Made by a program: the position numbers and the translations under genes. Source: Phymorhynchus buccinoides (taxonomy: Eukaryota; Mollusca; Gastropoda; Neogastropoda; Raphitomidae). From it: DNA of 64,000 nucleotides. The stretch is taken from contig CM065690.1 in assembly GCA_017654935.2 (NCBI GenBank), positions 989,357 to 1,053,356 of the forward strand, written 5' to 3'. Below are positions 1-9,512 of this stretch, piece by piece; position 1 is the first letter of the stretch, and each line of letters opens with the position of its first letter. Under the pieces are notes generated by a model. The model was not told where the DNA came from. It did no database searches and was given only the letters and a program-made list of their open reading frames with translations.

Positions 1-215
1 CGATAAAATGCCATATGGCCTTAATGGGTGAGGTACATATGTTTCCAGTTTTCAGTTTTCATTGGTCTCTACCGCTGCATTCAGCCGCCACATTCCGATT
101 TCGGAGCAGCTCAAAGGAGACAATTACTTGGAGAGTGATAGATTAGAAGAACTTGCAGAAGGTGGGGGGACTATCTGTACTGAACTCCCAGTACCCCAGC
201 AGGGGATCCTGCAAC
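1..215. repeat. dispersed repeat fragment, unknown class
   Basis: Most of this stretch resembles 29930-30250: both contain CACATTCCGATTTCGGA followed by GCTCAAAGGAGA, and both end near GAACTT(G/C)CAGAAGGTGGGGG. Two diverged copies in one window indicate an interspersed repeat. No terminal repeats or coding frame are visible, so the class is not assigned. Confidence 0.5.
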
Positions 216-743
216 AATAAAGTGACTACAGTACAATGCACCGTTTACACCATGAACTGAACTGTAACAGTCAGCCTTTACAATAAAGTGACTACAGTAC
301 AATGCACCGTTTACACCATGAACTGAACTGTAACAGTCAGCCTTTACAATAAAGTGACTACAGTACAATGCACCGTTTACACCATGAACTGAACTGTAAC
401 AGTCAGCCTTTACAATAAAGTGACTACAGTACAATGCACCGTTTACACCATGAACTGAACTGTAACAGTCAGCCTTTACAATAAAGTGAATACAGTACAA
501 TGCACCGTTTACACCATGAACTGAACTGTAACAGTCAGCCTTTACAATAAAGTGAATACAGTACAATGCACCGTTTACACCATGAACTGAACTGTAACAG
601 TCAGCCTTTACAATAAAGTGACTACAGTACAATGCACCGTTTACACCATGAACTGAACTGTAACAGTCAGCCTTTACAATAAAGTGACTACAGTACAATG
701 CACCGTTTACACCATGAACTGAACTGTAACAGTCAGCCTTTAC
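216..743. repeat. 66-bp minisatellite, 8 copies
   Basis: The unit starts AATAAAGTGACTACAG and recurs at 216, 282, 348, 414, 480, 546, 612 and 678 with almost no divergence (two units carry GAATAC). Because 66 is divisible by three, the minus strand has an open 22-residue repeat, but there is no sign that it is a gene. Confidence 0.9.
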
Positions 744-1057
744 AATAACGGTCATCACAACTTTAATTTCCGTGATGCAGACAAGAAATAAAAACACACA
801 GAACACACAACGCTTATCGCCTTCAGAGACAGAATGTTATTCCTTCATATACAAATAGTGTGGTCCTTCACAAACATGTGGTCAATATACAAACATGTGG
901 TCAACGTATATGTAAGCTTCGAGTCCTCAAATGGTGTCAAAGATAGTGTATATTTCTTTACATGCGGACAAAACATTGTAAACTGTTTACAACCGGACAA
1001 AAACAACACAAACTGCTTCTAATAATAAAGACATAAAATTTACATTCTCTTATCCAT
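744..1057. other. AT-rich unique sequence
   Basis: No coding exon, transposon end or tandem array is apparent, apart from a short doubled motif near 880-905 (ACAAACATGTGGTCAA). Confidence 0.5.
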
Positions 1058-1288
1058 GGACAAAAGCAATGTAAATTGTTCTTGGACAAAAGCAATGTAA
1101 ATTGTTCTTAGACAAAAGCAATGTAAATTGTTCTTAGACAAAAGCAATGTAAATTGTTCTTGGACAAAAGCAATGTAAATTGTTCTTGGACAAAAGCAAT
1201 GTAAATTGTTCTTGGACAAAAGCAATGTAAATTGTTCTTGGACAAAAGCAATGTAAATTGTTCTTAGACAAAAGCAATGTAAATTGGT
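1058..1288. repeat. 26-bp minisatellite, 9 copies
   Basis: The unit GGACAAAAGCAATGTAAATT plus GTTCTT repeats every 26 bp from 1059 to 1267. Some units have TTAGACA instead of TTGGACA. The overlapping ORFs on the minus strand are a by-product. Confidence 0.9.
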
Positions 1289-1528
1289 CACATGCCGACA
1301 AGCGCAGTGTCAACCTTACTTGCAGACAGGAAAATACATTGTTCACACACAGAAACATAAACTATGCACATGCTGGCAAAAACAAAAAGCTCTACAAAGC
1401 CTTAGAAGAAATTAATATTGTTGATAAGTTGACAAGGTTAGGAATGGCCTTGGTACATTGTTAGTTTGTCATGACAGTTGGACGGAATAGACAGCAGCGT
1501 TTTCCCCTTTAATCACAATTCATTTCAG

Positions 1529-1605
1529 ATTCACTGGATCACAGAACGCTTAGGCGCTTCATGCGCAAACTGGCATCTTCAAGACCTTGGGAATTTCTGG
1601 TTTAA
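1529..1605 (+). CDS. possible terminal exon of an unknown plus-strand gene
   Basis: A good acceptor (TTTCATTTCAG) precedes an open frame that begins with two leftover bases and reads SLDHRTLRRFMRKLASSRPW and a few more residues before TAA at 1603-1605. AATAAA follows at about 1658. The peptide is basic and not repeat-derived, which is why it stands out, but I do not recognise the family and see no upstream exon in the window. It could equally be chance. If real, the gene enters from the left and converges tail to tail on the CCDC81-like gene. Confidence 0.25.
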
Positions 1606-2376
1606 AAACAAAACATCAGTAATACTGTTTGTCAGCAAACACGCACAACGCTGAAAAATAAATCAAATGAACTTTAAAACAGACAAAATCAAAGGCAAGG
1701 CATTATCATGGACACCAATATATCAAATGAGAAAAATTCTATGTGAAAATCAAGTCAAAAGCATAGACTGTAGTAAATTAAACTGACAGAATCGTTATGA
1801 AAACACTCTTTGATCACAATCCAAATACATAAATAAAGTACATGCTCTTCACTGGTGAGAGCAGAAACACACTGAAAGAATTACTACAAACACACAATGT
1901 CATAGAATGGAAATAAAAATAATAATTTAAAAAAAAATGACTAAAGCAAGGACACTTGGCAATGATTGGTTGACAAAAACCTGTACCGTCATTCTTCAAC
2001 TCTAGCAGCGCTCCTTGAAAATCGAAACGATGATTTTCTGAAAAATCAAAAGGTGCGTTGTGAAGCCTTGAAAACTGCAGGACCAAACTGCCGCTATCTA
2101 AAATAAAAAATATAAGAGAATTGAAGGGGGAAAAAGCACAATACTGGTTTGATGAAAGATAGTCACTGCACAAACAAAAGCTAAGAGTTCTATATACTAA
2201 TTTAAAGTATAAAAAAAATGACCGGTTTGACGAAAGATAGTCAACGCACATGCACAAGCCAAAGTTTTACTGGCTAAACACACACACACACAAGACTAAT
2301 TAAAAAGAAAAAAGTCATAAAAAAATACTGCTTTGATATAGGATAGTCAATGCACAAACCAAGAGTTTTACACCAA
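1606..2376. other. AT-rich noncoding stretch containing the palindrome-equivalent point
   Basis: No gene seen. Sequence from about 1940 onward (CAAGGACACTTGGCAATGAT) is the part repeated twice more on the far side of the N gap; the sequence to its left is not repeated there. Confidence 0.5.
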
Positions 2377-2380
2377 TTAA

Positions 2381-2593
2381 CCCCTTCAGTGCCATAAAAA
2401 AAAAAAAAAAAAATGATCAATATTCCTATTATAAAACGCAAAAAAGACCTGTTAGACTCAATCTGAGAAAATGGTCTCGAGATCAATCTTTCCTGACTTG
2501 TCTAAACCAAAAATCATAATTCCAGGGCTATGACATCAAAAGTGATGACATCATCAATGACATCACACAGACAAGGGGCAGGCCGTGAAGGGG
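2381..2593. mobile_element. piggyBac-like MITE, copy 1
   Basis: The left end TTAA-CCCCTTCAGTGCC and the right end GGC(C)GTGAAGGGG-TTGA form short inverted repeats next to a TTAA / TTGA pair, the target-site pattern of the piggyBac superfamily. The element is 213 bp with no coding capacity. The inverted copy has TCAA / TTAA and the third copy has TTAA on the right, so the original duplication was probably TTAA. Confidence 0.6.
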
Positions 2594-2696
2594 TTGATTA
2601 GAAAGAAAAGTCGTTAAGAAATACTGGTTTGATGAAAGGATAGTCGATGCACACAAGCTGCATTTGATGCGAAGACACAACAGTGGAAACGACCAC

Positions 2697-2975
2697 AACA
2701 CAAACTAAACGCTTTACAAACACAACACAAACTAAACGCTTTACAAACACAACACAAACTAAACGCTTTACAAACACAACACAAACTAAACGCTTTACAA
2801 ACACAACACAAACTAAACGCTTTACAAACACAACACAAACTAAACGCTTTACAAACACAACACAAACTAAGCGCTTTACAAACACAACACAAACTAAACG
2901 CTTTACAAACACAACACAAACTAAGCGCTTTACAAACACAACACAAACTAAACGCTTTACAAACACAGCACAAAT
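2697..2975. repeat. 27-bp minisatellite, about 10 copies
   Basis: The unit AAACGCTTTACAAACACAAC plus ACAAACT repeats every 27 bp. Two units read AAGCGC. Unit length divisible by three gives long open frames on both strands, which I regard as artefacts. Confidence 0.9.
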
Positions 2976-3717
2976 AATATAAAACGGAGTAGCAAAATCA
3001 AACAATATAACCATATCGACTTCAAATAACTGCCAGTAATAAATATCGCACTGCATCATCGTCTAAACTACAAGCATTGATAGCTTACCACGGTTATTTC
3101 AGGCATACCACCCATGATTTAGATTATATGTGTGAATACTACAACTAAGTATATCATAGTTTCTATGCTCTGCTTTCTTGGAGCTTTGACTCAGCAATGG
3201 ATTAGCCCAAAGCTCTACCAGTGCGACAATACAATGAGAAGAAAGAATGTCTATCACTAGCAAACGCAGACTTCAATATTATACGAGTGAGAGGAGATTG
3301 AGAGGGTGCACACACATTCACGCGCAACTGTTCTATTTCTTCTTTACACTCCTATTTTCTTGGTACTACTCGAATCAACACAATTTGTACACAACACAAA
3401 GGCTACAAACCCCATACAGATCTGTTCATACAAGAAATAAAGAACGTCATGCTTCCTACCCGACCAAGCCGACTACAAAACGCATGATTAACGATGAAAG
3501 ACAAGGGTAGGCCTCGACTTAAAGCTGGCACAAAACAAAACATTAGTAATAGTTTGGGGGAAAGTGCAATCTAAATTGTGACATGCTTATACTTTTCCGT
3601 CTCAAACCTATTCACTAGTTCACCATCTTTGGTTGAGATTAGTTTTACATTTTCTAGTGTAACAATTATCACAGTATGTCGGGGAGAAAAACAACAACTA
3701 AGATTCATTCTTTTTAT
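2976..3717. other. unique sequence conserved in all three copies
   Basis: No exon is recognised. The same sequence recurs in inverted orientation near 49040-49785 and directly near 51845-52585 with almost no change, which shows how similar the three copies are outside repeats. Confidence 0.5.
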
Positions 3718-3885
3718 TTCACCCTCCCCCACTCCTCTCCCCAACACAACCAACAACACTTCACCCTCCCCCACTCCTCTCCCCAACACAACCAACAACA
3801 CTTCACCCTCCCCCACTCCTCTCCCCAACACAACCAACAACACTTCACCCTCCCCCACTCCTCTCCCCAACACAACCAACACAAC
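3718..3885. repeat. 42-bp minisatellite, 4 copies
   Basis: The unit ACCCTCCCCCACTCCTCTCC plus CCAACACAACCAACAACACTTC repeats at 3721, 3763, 3805 and 3847. The other two locus copies carry five units each. Confidence 0.9.
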
Positions 3886-4059
3886 CAACAAAACTGCTGT
3901 TGTTTTTCAGTCAGTCGGTGATGACTGTGCTAAGCTCGGATTTTAATCCCTGATTTTAAGCCAGTCTGATCCAGACGGACATTTAGGGCGAGAGGATTTC
4001 CAATGGGTCATAGACAGGACAGCAGGTGTTTTTCTGTGGTGGGGAAGAAAGGGGAGGGG

Positions 4060-4480
4060 GGTGAAATAAGAGGTTCACTAGGTCAGTCAGTCATTCTAAC
4101 AGTCAGACATGATAGTCTTAACCCCCCCCCCCCCCCTTCATTAAGTGTGTGTGTGGGGGGGGGGGGGGGGTGAAGTAAGAGGTTCACTAGGTCAGTCAGT
4201 CATTCTAACAGTCAGACATGATAGTCTTACCCCCCCCCCCCCCCCCTTCATTAAGTGTGTGTGTGTGTGACATGGGGGGGTGGTGGTGGTGGGGGGTGAA
4301 GTAAGAGGTTCACTAGGTCAGTCAGTCATTCTAACAGTCAGACATGATAGTCTTACCCCCTCCCCTTCATTAAGTGTGTGTGTGTGTGGTGGGGGGTGAA
4401 GTAAGAGGTTCACTAGGTCAGTCAGTCATTCTAACAGTCAGACATGATAGTCTTATCCCCCCCCCCCCCACTTCATCCCC
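4060..4480. repeat. array with opposed poly-C and poly-G runs
   Basis: About four units of roughly 85-110 bp share GGTTCACTAGGTCAGTCAGT and CAGACATGATAGTCTTA. Each is followed by a run of C, then CTTCATTAAGTGTGTG and a run of G. Run lengths vary between units and between the three locus copies, so sequencing error is likely inside the runs. Confidence 0.8.
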
Positions 4481-4612
4481 ATTTGCTTGACAAGGCCTGC
4501 CAATACATTGAATCTTTTTACAATTGAAAAATATGTGATCCTATTATATAGAGATGACAAAAAGACAATCAGACAAACCACACAGTGATCTAATGGACAT
4601 GGTCCTACTTTG

Positions 4613-5215
4613 CTTCCAATGCTCCCAGTCCTAGCTACAATAGTATTTCTTTACTTTGCTTCCAAACGCTCCCAGTCCTAGCTACAATAGTATTTCTTTG
4701 CTTTGCTTCCAAACGCTCCCAGTCCTAGCTACAATAGTATTTCTTTACTTTCCAAACGCTCCCAGTCCTAGCTACAATAGTATTTCTTTGCTTTGCTTCC
4801 AAACGCTCCCAGTCCTAGCTACAATAGTATTTCTTTACTTTGCTTCCAACGCTCCCAGTCCTAGCTACAATAGTATTTCTTTGCTTTGCTTCCAACGCTC
4901 CCAGTCCTAGCTACAATAGTATTTCTTTGCTTTGCTTCCAAACGCTCCCAGTCCTAGCTACAATAGTATTTCTTTGCTTTGCTTCCAAACGCTCCCAGTC
5001 CTAGCTACAATAGTATTTCTTTACTTTGCTTCCAACGCTCCCAGTCCTAGCTACAATAGTATTTCTTTGCTTTGCTTCCAAACGCTCCCAGTCCTAGCTA
5101 CAATAGTATTTCTTTGCTTTGCTTCCAAACGCTCCCAGTCCTAGCTACAATAGTATTTCTTTGCTTTGCTTCCAAACGCTCCCAGTCCTAGCTACAATAG
5201 TATTTCTTTATTTTG
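4613..5215. repeat. 47-bp minisatellite, 13 copies
   Basis: The unit CGCTCCCAGTCCTAGCTACA then ATAGTATTTCTTT and GCTTTGCTTCCAAA repeats every 47 bp, with shorter 43-bp variants that lack GCTT. The copies across the gap have about 31 units each, so copy number differs more than twofold. Confidence 0.9.
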
Positions 5216-6013
5216 CTAGCATTTTGCTTGAGCCAAGATCCGGTGAATATACACAGTGATTCTTTAAGCTGAGACAGACTTCCAATTCCTCCTATATATT
5301 TTTTGTAGTTGTATCACAGATGCTTTTCGCATACACACACTTCGGCGCACACACACGTACAAATATATAAATTAGTAAAGGCCGAAACGAGAAACAAACA
5401 AGTGATTGACAATCTGACAGATAGTTGTTGAAAAAAGAAACAACAAACACACAAACAATGCAAAGTGAAAGAATAGTGGCCAAAGTCAACAATTGTCTGT
5501 CGAAAAGTGATCCGTCAAAGAGCTTGAGAAAACCACACATCAGAGGGTTCATGGCTTCTGGTCGAAGGATGAGTTGGGTTCAAACCATACAGCTGAAATT
5601 TCTGATGGATAGGCACGAAACTGAATTGGAATACATTCACTAGTTAGGGTTTGACAGTCAATTAGTCATTTTGAAATTTAGGTTTGGAATAAGTTTCATC
5701 ATACATCTTAACATTTGGAGGGTTTGGTTGGCAAACCTTTTGTTGTTGTTTTACGTCAAATGTATTGGTGAAAAAAAGAACGCCTCATTGAAGGCAATCA
5801 AATGATCAATTGATTGATTGAAATTGAAATGGATGCCTGGCTTTCTCATGTCTGTTCCCTCCCTCTCTCTCCTCTCTCTCTCCAACCTTCCGACGCCCAA
5901 ACACGGCAAAACTTCAAGCACTGTGCTTTAGCGGGGGAAGGGACGGGTGCCACTATCTCCACTCCCCCCACCCCCCATCTTCCATGCACGCCACATGGAG
6001 TGGCCCCCCCTGC
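5216..6013 (-). other. 3' flank and probable 3' UTR of the CCDC81-like gene
   Basis: This lies directly downstream of the stop codon on the minus strand and is conserved in all three copies. The TTTATT at about 5207-5212 reads AATAAA on the minus strand and could be a distant poly(A) signal. No exon is seen. A 72-codon plus-strand frame at 5425-5643 is not convincing. Confidence 0.4.
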
Positions 6014-6278
6014 TCACACCATGATGCGTGAGCCCGGCACGTAGCGCGACTCGCTCCAGATGTTGCTCTCGCCGCAGTTGGACGTCCGCCTCTTGCACTG
6101 GCGGCACCGCCGGTACTGGTCGCACTGCTCGTGCAGCAGTTGTCCCCCCTCCAATCCCAGCAGCCTCTGCTCAAGGTCGCGACCCCGCTTCAGCTCGGCG
6201 GCCGTTTTCCAGTCCTCCTCCAGGTGGCGCCGGCTGTCGTAGCGCAGCTTGTGACGTAGGGAGCGGTCCTCCGCGATT
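6014..6278 (-). CDS. CCDC81: CCDC81-like gene, exon J (last coding exon, copy 1)
   Basis: The exon begins after CCCTCACAG with one base that completes a glycine codon from exon I, then reads IAEDRSLRHKLRYDS and on to EEDWKTAAELKRGRDLE, DQYRRCRQCKRRTSN, CGESNIWSESRY and PGSRIMV followed by TGA. As I recall it, the vertebrate CCDC81 C-terminus has the same order: QEDWERSAAMKK, DQCEKYRRCKQC, RRTSNVGESNVW and PGSRLLV. The cysteine pair in RRCRQCKRR and the GESN-W motif are the most diagnostic. CCDC81 proteins have HU-type domains at the N-terminus and coiled coil toward the C-terminus; the human protein has been linked to centrosomes, but a molecular role is not established. Two further near-identical copies lie at 45628-45892 (plus) and 55704-55968 (minus). 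Confidence 0.85.
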
Positions 6279-6304
6279 CTGTGAGGGCATTGGTAAAGAG
6301 TGCA

Positions 6305-6500
6305 GTGATGATGATAATTGTGGTGATGATGATGATGATGATGATGGTGATGACGATGACAATGACGAAGGGCGCGGTCCTCAGCGATTCTGTGAGGGTA
6401 TTGATGTTGAGTGCAGTGATGATGATGGTGATTGTGGTGATGGTGATGATGTTGACGATGATGACAATGACAATGATAGCAAAGATGATGATTATGATAA
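6305..6500. repeat. (GATGAT)n-rich tract in the J intron
   Basis: Imperfect GATGAT / GACAATGAC repeats. They extend exon J upstream as a histidine- and aspartate-rich open frame, which is not coding because a proper acceptor sits at 6279-6280. Repeat number differs between copy 1 and the other two copies. Confidence 0.8.
6372..6406 (-). repeat. duplicated exon J acceptor and exon start
   Basis: The minus strand reads ACCCTCACAG then AATCGCTGAGGACCGC, a second copy of the exon J junction about 110 bp upstream of the real one, encoding IAEDRALRH before running into the GAT repeat. Against exon J, three codon differences are synonymous and one is not (S to A). It keeps a usable AG. Confidence 0.7.
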
Positions 6501-6786
6501 TTGTATCTTGTAATGTAGGGGCACAGTACTGCTCCTGGATTTTGTGTCAAGGTTTATTGCGTTGCATTGCATTGTACAGTATTGTAAACTTTAATCGCTT
6601 GTAGATGAGGCAGAACGGGTATCTTTGTTTTTGCAAAATTTGTCTATTATAATTAGTCATGTAACTGGTATGTCGATGGCAGTATGATTTTATTTGCGGT
6701 GTTGTATCTAAGCTTGATTGAGAAGGTGAATGTGGTCATGGTTCTTCTTAGAATTTTCATATTGTAACTATTTTACTTTTGTATAA

Positions 6787-6940
6787 TTGCGTGTGTGTGT
6801 GTGTGTGAGAGAGTGTGCTGCGTGCATCTATGTGTGTGTGCGTGCGTTCATGTGTGTGTGTGTGTGTGCCTGCGTGCATGCATGCGTGTGTGCATGTGTG
6901 TTGTGCGTGCACGCGCGCATGTGTGTGTGTGTGAGGAAGA
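6787..6940. repeat. (TG)n / (TGCG)n microsatellite
   Basis: Interrupted TG repeat with GCATGCATGCG inserts. All six-frame ORFs here are repeat by-products. Confidence 0.85.
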
Positions 6941-6974
6941 AAGAGAATGTTGCATGCAAGCATCATGTTTATTT

Positions 6975-7085
6975 TACTTTCTAATGATTCATTATTTGTT
7001 TGCCTTTAATGTTCTTGTTATCAATGTAAAGCACACTGAGCTCATGTGAGAAAGCGCGCTATATAAATTCCCATTATTATTATTA
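6975..7085 (+). mobile_element. SINE-type 3' tail
   Basis: GTAAAGCACACTGAGCTC followed by AAAGCGCGCTATATAAAT and a terminal (ATT)n run is a common 3' end of invertebrate SINEs. A diverged relative is at 26570-26660. The tRNA-like head is not visible, so this is a fragment. Confidence 0.55.
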
Positions 7086-7224
7086 TTATGTAATCTGTTG
7101 CATTGACCTGCACTGTATTGTATTGCATTGTATTCTATCGTATTGTATTTGTATATATTGTATTGCAATGCTCATATTCAGTTGTATTGTGTACCATCTA
7201 CCTTAAATCACAATCATAATTTTC

Positions 7225-7300
7225 TCGCTCTCTCTCTCTCCTGCTCAGTCACTTTTTTCCAGAATATTGTCTTTCTAATCAACAAGTCTTTTCTTTCTTT
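7225..7300 (-). pseudogene. old decayed copy of exon I segment
   Basis: The minus strand contains CTTGTTGAT, then AAAGACAATATTCTGGAAAA and GTGACTGAGCAGGAGAGAG. It parallels the exon I stretch coding LVDQRKRDNILKKLTEQER, but with an in-frame stop, a small deletion and a frame change. Most differences that can be aligned fall at third codon positions. Confidence 0.55.
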
Positions 7301-7318
7301 CTTTCTTCCTTCTCTCAC

Positions 7319-7380
7319 TCACCCCTCTTTGTTTTTCTCCAGTTCTGCCATCTCTCTCTCCTGTTCAGTCACTTTTTTCA
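7319..7380 (-). pseudogene. second copy of the exon I end and donor
   Basis: Reads KVTEQEREMAELEKNKEG then GG|GTGAGTGAG, parallel to KLTEQERDMAILERNKEG and the true exon I donor. The hAT element at 7398 cuts it off on its 5' side, so it could only act as an exon remnant or a decoy donor. About five of nine codon differences are silent. Confidence 0.6.
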
Positions 7381-7397
7381 GTACTAGTACTAGTAGG

Positions 7398-7877
7398 TAG
7401 AGGTGGTGGAAAAAACCGGTTTGAACCGAAAAACCGGTGCTAAACTTTCGCGGTTCAAAAAACCGGTTCGAGTTGCTCTGAACCGGTTTTTTTAACTGCA
7501 AACTGAAAGTAAGTTTTTCTTAGAATAACGCATTCTTTTTGAAGAACAACACTGATTCTCAGCACAGACTGGGTGTTTGTAACCAAGAACAGCTGTTTCT
7601 AGTTGGTGGTGGTGTATGGCTTTGACTTTGACTGAGTGTTGAGTTGAGTGTGCGTGTGTCATAAGTCACACGTTTCTTGTGTGTGTGTGTGTGTGTGCGT
7701 GTGCGTGTGCGTGCGTGTGTGTGTGTGTGTGAATATTCTGATAAATAAATATGTGTTTGCATAGGTGAAACTAGTGATGCGAGTACTGGTTAAAAAAACC
7801 GGTTCGGTAAAACCGGTTCGAAGAGGGAAAACCGGTTTAAAAACCGGTTCGGATTTTTGAACCGGTTCTCAACTCTA
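7398..7877. mobile_element. non-autonomous hAT element, copy 1
   Basis: The ends are TAGAGGTGG...AACCGG and CCGGTTCTCAACTCTA. The 8-bp CTAGTAGG at 7390-7397 is repeated on the right, where it is split by another insertion (CTA at 7878-7880, GTAGG from 8617). An 8-bp duplication and TAGAG-type inverted ends fit hAT. The interior holds many AACCGGTT palindromes and a (TG)n tract, with no transposase. Confidence 0.75.
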
Positions 7878-7880
7878 CTA

Positions 7881-8614
7881 CAGTGGAGTCCGGGTAAAAC
7901 GAATTTTAATGGAACACAGACTCAGTTCGTTGTATCAGGATTTCGTTATACATGTACATGCACAATGTATGTTGAAAACAAAAACCGTTCAAACACTCGC
8001 CAATGATAACCGAAAACATAAACTTGACCAGTTTGGATCGTCTGTCTTAATCACGGGATGTACAAGGCTTGAAGAAGTTCAGCAGTGTTGTCTGACACTG
8101 GTCTGTTTTGGCACACTTTTCAACAAGTTTGTCCATTAAGTGACAACACATCACACAAATTTAGTTTGTTATAGGCTTTCACGAACTTTTCGATCTTTAT
8201 TTTGAGCGCGAATTGTAAAGCGACCTTGAGAAACCGAATGATCTGTAGGAAGCCTAGGCCTAGCAGACGACCCAGTGTGAATCTAAATGAGTTCACGCAT
8301 GCGCAGTTCATATTTTCCAACTTCCTTCCTCTTGACAACACTTTCTAGCTTGGAGTTTGAAGGCCTAGGATTTTGCAGCGCATCGCACAGGCTGAGTTCG
8401 TTATAGGCTATTTTTCCAAGTAAATAAAATTATCCTGGGGCGTAGAACATGTGTTCGTAAAAAGCGGATGTTCGTTATTTCAAAAGGATTTTTTGTTCGT
8501 TATACCCATGGCTTTGCAAGTGACAAATAGAAGGGCATTTGCCGGGAAATTGAAGTCAGTTCGTTAATCGCGAAATTTCGTTAAAAGCGAGTTCGTTATA
8601 GTTGGACTCCACTG
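7881..8614. mobile_element. pogo/Tigger-like MITE inserted at TA
   Basis: The inverted ends CAGTGGAGTCC and GGACTCCACTG are flanked by TA at 7879-7880 and 8615-8616. The other two locus copies have the empty site CTCTAC-TA-GTAGG (for example near 57557-57565), which proves a precise insertion. Internal sequence near the ends is rich in TCGTTATA / TTCGTTA motifs, as in pogo-like elements. It has no transposase. It sits inside the right target duplication of the hAT element, so it is the younger insertion. Confidence 0.85.
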
Positions 8615-8639
8615 TAGTAGGATTCTGAATCCTACTGGA

Positions 8640-8712
8640 TTCCCATTTCTATTGTGACATATACAACATTGTCTCTCTTCCTCTGGTCCACCATTCCCTC
8701 CTTATGTCTTCT
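8640..8712 (-). pseudogene. partial exon I duplicate beside the donor
   Basis: The minus strand reads ATGGTGGACCAGAGGAAGAG and then GACAATGTTG, matching the exon I segment VDQRKRDN with few changes before it diverges. It is another fragment of the same repeated exon segment. Confidence 0.5.
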
Positions 8713-8721
8713 CTCACTCAC

Positions 8722-8942
8722 CCCTCCTTGTTCCTCTCCAGGATGGCCATGTCTCTCTCCTGCTCCGTCAGTTTCTTCAGGATGTTGTCCCTCTTCCTCT
8801 GGTCCACCAGGTCTTTCTGCTCCATGAAGATGGTGTTAGCGCGCCGCCTCCTCTCCATCAGTTTCTCGTTGGTCGTGTCGTTTTTACCAAACATCTCATA
8901 ATCAGGCTCGCGTGGAGGCAACGGTACTGGCTTGAACCTCAA
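8722..8942 (-). CDS. CCDC81: CCDC81-like gene, exon I (copy 1)
   Basis: The acceptor TTTATTCCAG precedes TTG AGG; the exon is 221 nt (73 codons plus GG) and ends GG|GTGAGTG, phase 2, which matches the single base that opens exon J. It encodes RFKPVPLPPREPDYEMFGKN, then an arginine-, lysine- and glutamate-rich coiled coil (MERRRRANTIFMEQKDL, KKLTEQERDMAILERN). Vertebrate CCDC81 has RLPPFEP, IFGKNEGE and a LVDQRRDLQMLQR coiled coil at the same place. Exon H ends in phase 0, so H to I is an in-frame join across an intron of about 8 kb filled mostly by one tandem array. Confidence 0.85.
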
Positions 8943-8979
8943 CTGGAATAAACAAATTGAAAAGAAGATTATTTTGGTA

Positions 8980-9341
8980 TTTTCTAGTCCCAGAAACTAG
9001 TCTCTGTGAAATTCGGGTTGCTCCCACCAGGAGAGCGCGTCACTCTAGTACAGCGCCACCCATTTTTGCCATGCTATGTGAGTTTGTGTCATCCATCCCA
9101 CCGGCACAACACGGCCTACTCCTACCGAATAGTGGAATGGGCTTTAACGTGCGCGCAAGATCTTGTGCATGCGTTCGCACACGGGACCTTGGGTTTAAGG
9201 TCTCATCCGAAGGACCAGGAAATAGGAGTAAAGTATCTTTCCCAAGGACACAACACCATGAATGGAGCTGGGTTCGAACCAGCGCGCTCGCAAACCCATA
9301 GGATTACGAGCGGCAACTCTAACCAACTACACCACGGCGCC
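8980..9341 (-). mobile_element. tRNA-derived SINE, copy 1
   Basis: On the minus strand it starts GGCGCCGTGGTGTAGTTGG (A box) with a B box GGTTCGAACCC, then a central block with TGTCCTTGGGAAAGATACTT and CCTTCGGATGAGAC. It ends near AACCCGAATTTCACAGAGAC. The central block resembles conserved SINE domains of marine invertebrates. The head is not a functional tRNA. Copies lie at 43245-43605 and 57920-58282. Confidence 0.75.
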
Positions 9342-9395
9342 TGAATTTCTCTTTTGGAGATATTAAAGGATACAGTACTTGAACTTGAACTCTCA
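9342..9395 (+). mobile_element. L2-like 3' tail fragment with (TTGAAC)n end
   Basis: CTGAATTTCTCTTTTGGAGA, then TATTAAAGGATA and repeats of CTTGAA, resembles the 3' tails of L2-type LINEs and their SINE partners. The same tail recurs at 33072-33129. Confidence 0.5.
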
Positions 9396-9512
9396 ATTCA
9401 ATTATCTCTTATTCAAGAAGCACAAAACCTTGACAAGATAATGCTCAGTACAAGCTCTCTTATCTGGATAGGTTGGGTTGGATTTTTTCCCCACTTAGCG
9501 AATTGATTTGAA

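Noticed and set aside
5425..5643. 72-codon plus-strand ORF (QSERIVAKVNNCLSKSDPSK)
   Set aside because: It is conserved in all three copies only because the whole region is; two amino-acid changes between haplotypes, no recognisable domain, and it lies in the probable 3' UTR of the opposite gene.
6014..6550. 178-codon minus-strand frame with a histidine-rich N-terminus
   Set aside because: The histidine part is the GAT microsatellite in the intron; the acceptor at 6279-6280 and homology start at IAEDRS.
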